Of a stretch of 64,000 bases of DNA, positions 57,448 through 64,000 are shown in pieces (the first letter of the stretch is position 1; every line of letters starts with the position of its first letter). A program made the position numbers and the translations under genes. Below the pieces are notes generated by a model. That model was given only the letters and a program-made list of their open reading frames with translations, made no database searches and was not told the origin of the DNA. Origin of the DNA: Pseudoalteromonas atlantica (GTDB lineage Bacteria; Pseudomonadota; Gammaproteobacteria; Enterobacterales; Alteromonadaceae); the NCBI GenBank assembly GCA_007988745.1, contig BJUT01000004.1:1-64000 (forward strand), written 5' to 3'.

Positions 57448-57709
57448 ATTTCTCACCGGTTAAATATAAAACAACCTGATCAAATTCCCCTCAGCTTTAT
57501 TTAATTCATCCCTGTGCATGATATAAATAAATTATTACACTTTATTTATTTTTTTAATTTCTTTAGATGCCTGTCCATTTTAGTGCGCAAATTTTATGGT
57601 ACAAAGCGAGTAATTTAGCCTTGTCTATCCTTTTTCGTTGTTTCTATTATTGAATATTTTTCCCTCAATACTCTACAAAAACTCATACTAAAATCGCAAA
57701 GGGTGTAGA

Positions 57710-57738
57710 TTGACAACACTTAAGTTACATGATATTAA
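57710..57738 (+). promoter_or_regulatory. Promoter of the second TonB receptor
   Basis: A perfect TTGACA at 57710-57715 and TATTAA at 57733-57738 are 17 bp apart. The start codon lies 54 nt downstream with AAGGA just before it. Confidence 0.65.
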
Positions 57739-57791
57739 TGTCAGCGCTTGTTAAGCAACTAAATTTATAACATATCAACAAGGACTTAAGG

Positions 57792-60383
57792 ATGAAGCAA
57801 TCAATTGCATTTACACCTAGCATAATTGCAGGTGCTACAATCGCACTTTCAGCAGGGTTTACAACAACAGCTTATGCTGCTGAAGAAGCAAAAAAAGTAG
57901 AACGCATTGAAGTAACAGGTTCGCGCATAAAACGCACCGATATCGAAGGGCCTTCGCCAGTACAATCTATTGGCAGAGCAGATATCGAAAACATGGGTTA
58001 CGATAACCTTCAACAACTCCTCGAAAGAATGCCTGTGGCAGGCAGCGGTACTTTCTCAACACGCGGCAACAACCAAGATTCAACTGCAAATGGATCTGCC
58101 GCGGTCAGCCTACGTGGTTTAGGTGCTGATGCTACATTGGTACTAATCAACGGCCGCCGTGTGGCTATTAGTGCCTTTGCCGAAGGTATAACAAACTCAT
58201 TTGTCGATATTAATAGTATTCCGGTATCGGCGATTGAACGCATTGATATTTTAAAAGATGGCGCATCAGCAATTTATGGCTCTGATGCAGTAGCGGGCGT
58301 AGTCAACGTTATTTTGAAAAAAGACATAGATGGCGTTGAACTAAACTTAGGCTACGGTGGTACCGATGGCCCTAATTACGAAGAAACAACAGCAAGTTTA
58401 GTATGGGGTACAACTAGCGAAAAAAGCAGCGCCTCAATTATTATTGATTACTTTAAAAACACCTCGCTTTCGTCAGATGAAATGGGCAGCTTAGGCACCG
58501 CTAATCAATCGCCTTATGGCGGCGAAGACTTTCGCTCTTCTCGTGGCTTTCCAGGCTACTTTTATGTTGATGGTGTAAAAACAATTGACCCAGATTGCCC
58601 TGCTGAAAACGCCACATCAAGCGGTAGTTGTTTATTTGATTACGGCCCATTTGGCTACATCGCCCCTGAGTCTGAGCGCGTAGGTGCTATTTCTCAATTT
58701 GAATACAATTTTGATAATGGTATTACCGGCTTTTTAGAAATGGCAGTGCAGCATAATACCTCAGTTGCAGCCGGTGCCCCTACTCCACTAGATGAAGATG
58801 CAGGTTTAACAGTACCCGCTAGCCACCCTAACAACCCGTTTGGTGAAGATATTCAAATTGGCCGTTACCGTACGGTTGATGCGGGCGCTCGCCAATGGGA
58901 TATTGAATCAGACACGCTTCGCTTTGTAGCTGGCCTAAGAGGCGAAATTAACGAATGGAGCTGGGAAGCTGCGGTTCAAAAAGGCCGTAGTAAATCACTT
59001 CAAACAGGCGATCGCTCGCAAGGTTGGGTTCGCACCGACTTTTTACAACAAGAAATTGATGCCGGTAACTACAACCCATTTGGTGGCACCTATAACAGCC
59101 CAGAAGTTATTGACAGAATTACCACAAGCTTAGTACGTCGCGGTGAGTCTCATATGACCTCATTCGACGCTAACATCTCTGGTGAAGCATTTAGCTTTGG
59201 TGATGACGTGGTTATGATGGCCGCGGGTATTGAATACCGTGAAGAAGATGTAACCGATACACCGGATGACCAATTTCAGCGCGGTTTAATTTTTGGTACT
59301 GAGTCTGTGTCTGCTGCAGCAGAGCGCGACCAATACGCAGCCTATGTGGAATTTTCAATCCCACTTGCTGAAAACCTAGAGCTACAACTCGCTGGCCGTT
59401 ACGATGATTACAGCGACTTTGGTAATACAACAAACCCTAAAGTCGCTTTACGCTGGGCACCTACCGACGAAATAACCATTCGTGGTTCGTGGGCACAAGG
59501 GTTTAGAGCGCCATCGCTTGCACAAGTAGGTTTAGGTCCATCACAAGAAAGTCAGTTTTTTGTAGATACTTATCGCTGTGAAGCTACTGGCCTTGATTGT
59601 GACGCGCTAGATTACAACATTGAATTCGCTGGTAACCCTGACTTAGAAGCCGAAGAGTCAGAATCATGGAACGTTGGCTTTATTTGGGCACCTTCTGCTG
59701 AGTTTGGTTTAAGCGTAGATGTGTGGAGTATTACCCAAGATAATAAAATTGATGAACAAGAATTTGGCCCAATTTATAACTCTGAGTGTAATAACCAAGA
59801 TAGCACGGTGTGTGTACGCTTAGCACCTAGTGGTGGCAATAGCTTAGGCACCATTCAAAAAATATACAGCACCTTTGAAAACGTCTCTTCGCAAGAAGTG
59901 TCAGGTGTTGATTTATCAGCAAATTACAACCATTCGCTGGATGATTTAGGCTTACTTAAATTTAACTTAGAATGGGCGTACCAAAACAAGTTTGAAAAAG
60001 ACGGCCGCGATTACACGGGTGAATACAATTACCCAGAGCACCGCTGGATTTTCTCTACTAACTGGGAAATTGGCCAATTTAATACCAACGTAAATATTAG
60101 CTACGTAGGCGAGTTTGAAGATACCCCAGATATAGACTTTGACGGTAATTTAGACTTTGATAGCAATACATCGCGTATGGTTGACTCGCAAGCACTGGTA
60201 GATTTACAAACATCTTACCGTGTAAGTGATGCAACTAAAGTGTCGCTTGGTGTAAATAACGTATTTGACGAAGAGCCACCATTTGCCATTGGTGATGGCG
60301 ATGCCGACCTTTACGGTTATGCATCGGGTGTACACAACCCTCGTGGACGTTACTTCTACACTAAAGTAACCTTCTCGTTTTAA
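57792..60383 (+). CDS. TonB-dependent outer-membrane receptor, large
   Basis: The 863 aa protein has a signal peptide (about 1-30) and TonB-box-like VERIEVTGSRIKR. A plug domain (about 45-180) has LVLINGRRVA and IERIDILKDGASAIYGSDAV. The barrel contains RGSWAQGFRAPSLAQVG and NVFDEEPPFAIGDG, and ends KVTFSF with terminal Phe. This clade is common in marine bacteria and often serves oligosaccharide or peptide uptake. No adjacent transporter or degradation genes identify the ligand. Confidence 0.92.
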   Translation: MKQSIAFTPSIIAGATIALSAGFTTTAYAAEEAKKVERIEVTGSRIKRTDIEGPSPVQSIGRADIENMGYDNLQQLLERMPVAGSGTFSTRGNNQDSTANGSAAVSLRGLGADATLVLINGRRVAISAFAEGITNSFVDINSIPVSAIERIDILKDGASAIYGSDAVAGVVNVILKKDIDGVELNLGYGGTDGPNYEETTASLVWGTTSEKSSASIIIDYFKNTSLSSDEMGSLGTANQSPYGGEDFRSSRGFPGYFYVDGVKTIDPDCPAENATSSGSCLFDYGPFGYIAPESERVGAISQFEYNFDNGITGFLEMAVQHNTSVAAGAPTPLDEDAGLTVPASHPNNPFGEDIQIGRYRTVDAGARQWDIESDTLRFVAGLRGEINEWSWEAAVQKGRSKSLQTGDRSQGWVRTDFLQQEIDAGNYNPFGGTYNSPEVIDRITTSLVRRGESHMTSFDANISGEAFSFGDDVVMMAAGIEYREEDVTDTPDDQFQRGLIFGTESVSAAAERDQYAAYVEFSIPLAENLELQLAGRYDDYSDFGNTTNPKVALRWAPTDEITIRGSWAQGFRAPSLAQVGLGPSQESQFFVDTYRCEATGLDCDALDYNIEFAGNPDLEAEESESWNVGFIWAPSAEFGLSVDVWSITQDNKIDEQEFGPIYNSECNNQDSTVCVRLAPSGGNSLGTIQKIYSTFENVSSQEVSGVDLSANYNHSLDDLGLLKFNLEWAYQNKFEKDGRDYTGEYNYPEHRWIFSTNWEIGQFNTNVNISYVGEFEDTPDIDFDGNLDFDSNTSRMVDSQALVDLQTSYRVSDATKVSLGVNNVFDEEPPFAIGDGDADLYGYASGVHNPRGRYFYTKVTFSF

Positions 60384-60422
60384 TTTAATATAGCCCATTA
60401 TTAAATGGGCTATGCTAAAAAC

Positions 60423-60451
60423 AAAAAAACCGCCATATGGCGGTTTTTTTT
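60423..60451. terminator. Terminator between the TonB receptor and peroxiredoxin genes
   Basis: AAAAAACCGCC and GGCGGTTTTTT pair around ATAT with T runs on both strands. A further stem (AGCCCATT / AATGGGCT) lies just before, near 60392-60412. Confidence 0.85.
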
Positions 60452-60471
60452 ATTAAAACGTAGGGGCTAAA

Positions 60472-61077
60472 TTATAGCTCGCCTTCGTTTTCAGATAGGA
60501 ACTTAGCAACACCTTCAGGGCTTGCGTCCATACCTTTTTTACCTTCTTCCCAACCAGCAGGACATACTTCGCCGTTTTCGCTATGAAATGCTAGCGCGTC
60601 AACCATGCGGATCATTTCGTCGATGTTACGACCAAGTGGTAAGTCGTTCACTACTTGGTGACGTACGTTACCTTCTTCATCAATTAGGAAAGAGCCACGA
60701 AATGCAACGCCCGCTTCAGGGTGCTCAACGTCGTATGCTTTACAAATTTCGTGCTTAACGTCTGCAACTAGTGCGTATTGAACTTTACCAATACCGCCGT
60801 CTGCTACAGCAGTGTTACGCCATGCGTTGTGTGAGAATTGTGAATCGATAGAAACACCAATTACTTCTACGCCACGCTTTTGGAATTCTTCGTAACGCTT
60901 ATCAAATGCGATAAGTTCTGAAGGACATACAAACGTGAAATCTAGTGGGTAAAAGAAGATTACTGCTTTTTTACCTTTGATTGTTTCATGAAGGTTATAG
61001 CTATCTACAATTTCACCATTACCTAGTACAGCTGCAGCGGTAAAGTCTGGTGCCTGGCGGCCTACTAATACACCCAT
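60472..61077 (-). CDS. Typical 2-Cys peroxiredoxin (AhpC/TSA family)
   Basis: The 201 aa protein (ATG 61077 with GGAG upstream; the in-frame start 61122 is less conserved) has the peroxidatic Cys in YPLDFTFVCPSELIAF and the resolving Cys in GEVCPAGWEEG. It reduces H2O2 or organic peroxides. The C-terminus ends NEGEL, without the YF motif of sensitive eukaryotic forms. The reductant is not evident nearby. Confidence 0.93.
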   Translation of the reverse strand: MGVLVGRQAPDFTAAAVLGNGEIVDSYNLHETIKGKKAVIFFYPLDFTFVCPSELIAFDKRYEEFQKRGVEVIGVSIDSQFSHNAWRNTAVADGGIGKVQYALVADVKHEICKAYDVEHPEAGVAFRGSFLIDEEGNVRHQVVNDLPLGRNIDEMIRMVDALAFHSENGEVCPAGWEEGKKGMDASPEGVAKFLSENEGEL

Positions 61078-61277
61078 TTTATTCTCCAAATATTTTGAGT
61101 TTGTTGTCGATTGCATACGCAATGCTGATACTTATATGGGCGCTAAAAATAAAAAAACAATAGCGCCAACACATAATTACGTGGCATTTTAAATTTAATA
61201 AGGAAAAAAGAACAATCGTATTTAGCGATGTGCACAATCGAAAATACCGAACAGATATTAAAACTTTATTACGCCTA

Positions 61278-61303
61278 TAAAAAACCTGCATTTTGCAGGT
61301 TTT
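61278..61303 (-). terminator. Terminator of fadR
   Basis: AAAACCTGC and GCAGGTTTT pair around ATTTT; a T run follows on the minus strand. Confidence 0.8.
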
Positions 61304-61312
61304 AAAAATGGG

Positions 61313-62026
61313 TTAATCCATGATATCGGAAGGCATATCGCCTTTAATATTTTGCCAGATTTCACCGGTTTGATGGCCAAACTTACGCATCATTGAAATC
61401 GCGCCATCATGCTCACGGTTTTCAGCCAATACTGTTAGATCTTTATAAAATTGACGTGCTAACTGGCGAGTGCCTGCGTCTGAGAAATAATGACAACCAA
61501 TTTTAAAGTAAAACCCTCTAAAACCGTTAAGTATAAGTACGTATATGCGGTTATTACCAGCGACAGCTAATTCGTGGTGTACTTTGTAATCGTAATCTGC
61601 AAAAGCTTGCGCAGTGTCTTCAAGTTCATCGCTTTTTGATAAAATCTCAATAACACGCTCAGGGTTAAGCTTTATCGCTGCACGGGTATAAATAGCACTA
61701 ATATTAGTACGTGCAGATAATAACTGATCGGTCAGCTCTGGCATTTTGTCTTCATCTAAGCGCGCCAGCGTTTCGAGTATGTTTAAACCCGATGTTTCCC
61801 AAAAGTTATTCACTCTGGTTGGCTTGCCGTGCTGAATAGTTAGCCAGCCATCGCGTGCTAAACGTTGCAGTACTTCACGTAAGGTTGTTCTGGTTACACC
61901 AATTAACTCAGAAAGCTCACGCTCTGCAGGTAGAATTGAACCTGGAGGGAAATCGCCGTTCCAGATAGATTCAACTATATACTCTTCAGCAAATCCTGCT
62001 GGGCTTTTAGCTTTAAAAATTCTCAT
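61313..62026 (-). CDS. fadR: Fatty-acid metabolism regulator FadR
   Basis: The 237 aa protein has an N-terminal GntR winged helix ([30 protein letters not shown]) and a FadR-type acyl-CoA-binding C-terminal domain. It should repress fad genes and activate fabA/fabB. FadR of this type is characteristic of Vibrio, Shewanella and Pseudoalteromonas as well as enterics. Confidence 0.95.
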   Translation of the reverse strand: MRIFKAKSPAGFAEEYIVESIWNGDFPPGSILPAERELSELIGVTRTTLREVLQRLARDGWLTIQHGKPTRVNNFWETSGLNILETLARLDEDKMPELTDQLLSARTNISAIYTRAAIKLNPERVIEILSKSDELEDTAQAFADYDYKVHHELAVAGNNRIYVLILNGFRGFYFKIGCHYFSDAGTRQLARQFYKDLTVLAENREHDGAISMMRKFGHQTGEIWQNIKGDMPSDIMD

Positions 62027-62250
62027 TCAATTCCCACTCGAATTAATCACAACTCATCGTTTTATACGAATAACTGACAGATTGTACCAGATGAAATATA
62101 ACTAACAAGTAAACTCGTTGATATAAGTGCCAACCAACCGCTGAAAATTTCGCAATAGTAAATAATAAAATTCAACATGCTTAAATTAGGCCTAATTCGC
62201 TAAATAAATTAACCCTATTCATAGTAGGTACATTAATGCTATTGCTGTTT

Positions 62251-62480
62251 TTGCTTAACCATTACATTACTACAATAATTCCCGTGTGCGGCAACAAGCA
62301 CATTCAAAAGTCGCATACAGCAGAGCCTGTTAACTACAACGTTTAAACAAGCCTTTTTAGCGAACCAATCTTATATTACATGTTTACTTAGCAAATTAAG
62401 CTTGACCTTTCCCTAAATAGGATTGGCCATAACCGCTTATTAATTTCATCTTAAAAAAAGCCACTTCGGTAGCTTTTTTA
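62251..62480 (+). ncRNA. Candidate small RNA in the fadR-dsbB gap
   Basis: TTGCTT (62251-62256), 17 nt, AATAAT (62274-62279) form a plausible promoter with start near 62286. A UUCG-loop terminator AAAAAGCCAC / GTAGCTTTTTT (62452-62479) follows. Together they outline an RNA of about 195 nt with no ORF. It might instead be an attenuated dsbB leader. The rest of the gap to 62547 shows nothing else. Confidence 0.4.
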
Positions 62481-62547
62481 CCCTTTTTGTTGCTCGTTAC
62501 TTTATCCTAGTACATAATTCAACGTCTTATTTCAATGCGGATTTTTT

Positions 62548-63066
62548 ATGAACTGGCTAGCACAACTCCCTACTCAACGTACTCCATGGCTACTATTTAC
62601 AGGCATTGTATTTTTATTAGAAGTCACCGCACTGTTTTTTCAATACCAGATGGGCCTTGCTCCATGCATTATGTGTATTTACCAGCGAACTGCGGTATTA
62701 GGCTTATTAGGGGCAGGCATTATTGGCGCAACTAAACCACAAAGTAAATTAGTACGCGCTATCGCTTATTTAGTGTGGGGTGTATCAAGTGTGTGGGGTT
62801 ACTTTATTGCGCGTGAGCACATTGAAATGCAAACAACCACCGATCCCTTTGCGTTTAGCTGTGAGTTTGAGCCAAATTTCCCTGCATTTATGCCATTGCA
62901 TGAATGGATCCCAAGCTTTTTTCAAGCCACAGGGGATTGCGGTAATATCGATTGGCAATTTGCGGAATTAAGTATGCCAGCATGGATGGAAATACTATTT
63001 GCGTTATTTACTATCACGCTTTTTGTAATTGTTACCACTCGCTTACTTACTAAAAAGACTATTTAA
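62548..63066 (+). CDS. dsbB: Disulfide bond formation protein DsbB
   Basis: This 172 aa inner-membrane protein with four helices re-oxidises DsbA and passes electrons to quinone. Cys pairs are PCIMC (about 41-44) and C-E-F / TGDCGN (about 105 and 131). It is nearly coupled to the downstream small gene (1 nt). Confidence 0.95.
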   Translation: MNWLAQLPTQRTPWLLFTGIVFLLEVTALFFQYQMGLAPCIMCIYQRTAVLGLLGAGIIGATKPQSKLVRAIAYLVWGVSSVWGYFIAREHIEMQTTTDPFAFSCEFEPNFPAFMPLHEWIPSFFQATGDCGNIDWQFAELSMPAWMEILFALFTITLFVIVTTRLLTKKTI

Positions 63067-63067
63067 T

Positions 63068-63370
63068 ATGTTTACGTTTTTTACCAGTCAGCTGCCTGAA
63101 CTAAAGCACCTTAAAGTGAGGCAGCGACAAGCCGTTGTTGCTATTGCGCTAAGTATGCTACCTGCCACCGATAGAGTGTTATTAAGAATAGTAAAGCTGA
63201 TATTGCTCAGCCCATTGTTTTTGTTATTTACTGTTTTTAAAGGGTGGGAACTCATTCCCTTTTTAATTTTAGGTGGCCTATGTTACCCGCTTTTAACCAC
63301 CCCGATTGAAATAAACTTCGCTAAAAAATATTTAGCCAAAGCACTTAAGCAGTATTCACAGGGCGCTTAG
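63068..63370 (+). CDS. Small membrane protein of unknown function (possibly DUF6170)
   Basis: The 100 aa protein starts at ATG 63068, one base after the dsbB stop; the in-frame 63029 start overlaps dsbB. A basic segment (LKHLKVRQRQ) is followed by hydrophobic stretches (about 42-58 and 66-80). I recall DUF6170 for this context but cannot confirm. Its stop codon lies in the loop of an 8-bp hairpin CAGGGCGC / GCGCCCTG (63359-63377). Confidence 0.7.
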   Translation: MFTFFTSQLPELKHLKVRQRQAVVAIALSMLPATDRVLLRIVKLILLSPLFLLFTVFKGWELIPFLILGGLCYPLLTTPIEINFAKKYLAKALKQYSQGA

Positions 63371-63381
63371 CGCCCTGCCTA

Positions 63382-63678
63382 TTATAAAGACACTTTTCCT
63401 TCTAGTTTAGCTACAAGCTTTTTACCTATTCCTTTTACGTTAGTTAAATCGCTCAGCTGGGAAAATTCACCATTTTCAACCCTGTAATCAACAATAGCCT
63501 GCGCTTTTTTCTTACCTATACCAGGCAACTTGGCCAGCATTTCTGAATCGGCACTATTAATATTAATAACCGGCGCTTGCGGCATTTCAACCATAGGCTT
63601 ATCTTCAACAGGGTTAGCGTGGGTAAACGCGCTAAAGCTTAAAAAGCTAATAATAAGTAGCGTTAATAGATTTTTCAT
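63382..63678 (-). CDS. ComEA-like helix-hairpin-helix protein
   Basis: The 98 aa protein has a signal peptide (about 1-21) and two HhH motifs: NINSADSEMLAKLPGIGKKKAQAIVDYR and DLTNVKGIGKKLVAKLEGK. It is a periplasmic DNA-binding type linked to competence in ComEA, but no other competence gene is nearby. It converges on the small membrane gene. Confidence 0.9.
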   Translation of the reverse strand: MKNLLTLLIISFLSFSAFTHANPVEDKPMVEMPQAPVININSADSEMLAKLPGIGKKKAQAIVDYRVENGEFSQLSDLTNVKGIGKKLVAKLEGKVSL

Positions 63679-63770
63679 TTGTTATTCCTTATTTTTGTTT
63701 ATACCAAAGCGTTATAGTTAAACGGCTAATTTGGCTTTAAACATGTGCTTAATTTTTATTTGAGGAAATA

Positions 63771-63842
63771 ATGCTAAATAAGGTGCAACGCGCATCACTT
63801 ATATTATTTCCAGTGCATAATCACCTAAATCCGAAAACCTAA
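63771..63842 (+). CDS. Possible 23-aa peptide (uncertain)
   Basis: An ATG preceded by a good GAGGAA site opens a 23-codon frame ending in TAA. No homologue is recognised and length alone is weak evidence; it may be a gene remnant. Confidence 0.25.
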   Translation: MLNKVQRASLILFPVHNHLNPKT

Positions 63843-63957
63843 AATGCAGCTGGTACAACAAGTGATTGCTTAACTAAAGTAAAGTTACGCTTTTTTGTCA
63901 AATTGATGACAAGCTAAAAATGCACCGAATGCTTGCAATTTTACACACAAACATTTA

Positions 63958-63973
63958 CTGTATATAAAAACAG
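63958..63973. promoter_or_regulatory. LexA (SOS) box
   Basis: CTGT-N8-ACAG, in the context TACTGTATATAAAAACAGTG, matches the gammaproteobacterial LexA consensus. It is nearly 300 nt from the comEA-like gene, so it more likely controls a gene starting beyond the right edge. Confidence 0.75.
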
Positions 63974-64000
63974 TGACCTACAGGTCAGTAACCACATTAC

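Noticed and set aside
57414-57791. Possible ssrA (tmRNA) next to smpB
   Set aside because: No tRNA-like ends or tag-coding pattern seen; only a terminator, A+T-rich DNA and a promoter.
1-64000. CRISPR arrays, prophage or complete insertion sequence
   Set aside because: No regularly spaced repeats, phage structural genes or transposase ORFs are seen; only the MITE-like element and two dispersed repeats.

Overview
The window looks like chromosomal DNA of a low-GC marine gammaproteobacterium, most probably Pseudoalteromonas. The reasons are the overall A+T richness, the TonB receptors and chemoreceptors, families common in Alteromonadales (DUF3019, MipA/OmpV, DUF3820), and housekeeping gene orders shared with Enterobacteria and Vibrio. 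I see no prophage, CRISPR array, intact insertion sequence or rRNA operon. One tRNA (Leu, anticodon GAG) is present.

Layout. 1-524: start of a membrane sensor protein, minus strand, cut by the window edge. 525-3345: pheA with a Phe-rich leader peptide and attenuator, facing tyrA, which has a TyrR box over its promoter. 3464-9567: rplS-trmD-rimM-rpsP operon, ffh, then ypjD-like and corB-like genes on the other strand, as around 56-59 min of the E. coli map. 9585-19469: an SLT lipoprotein, gshA, a 230-bp MITE-like element, an Aer-like chemoreceptor, clpB (heat-shock promoter), pgeF-rluD and bamD. 19633-26607: an outer-membrane and sensing block with a TonB receptor, a divergent CsgD-like regulator, a porin, a PstS-like protein and a chemoreceptor. 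26778-33498: the rlmE-ftsH / folP-glmM-tpiA-secG-tRNA-Leu block with yhbY opposite.

33579-49222 is the accessory-like part. It holds a beta-lactamase-fold hydrolase, an unknown lipoprotein, and two paralogous four-gene modules (MipA/OmpV, DUF3019, RstA-like regulator, RstB-like kinase) in opposite orientation. Module A is 35731-39173 on plus; module B is 44841-48064 on minus. Between them lie an NSS transporter, an ElaA acetyltransferase, a Spo0M-like protein, a Kef-type antiporter and a DUF3820 protein. RstA-box-like sites precede both mipA genes. This duplicated envelope-sensing module is the best candidate here for an incompletely described system.

49344-64000: ilvY/ilvC, a chemoreceptor, a transglutaminase-like TPR lipoprotein, a GIY-YIG protein, bamE-ratB-ratA/smpB (E. 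coli-like order), a second large TonB receptor, a 2-Cys peroxiredoxin, fadR, a possible small RNA, dsbB, a small membrane protein, a ComEA-like protein, and an SOS box at the right edge that probably serves a gene beyond the window. All database-type statements are from memory of families; none was searched.
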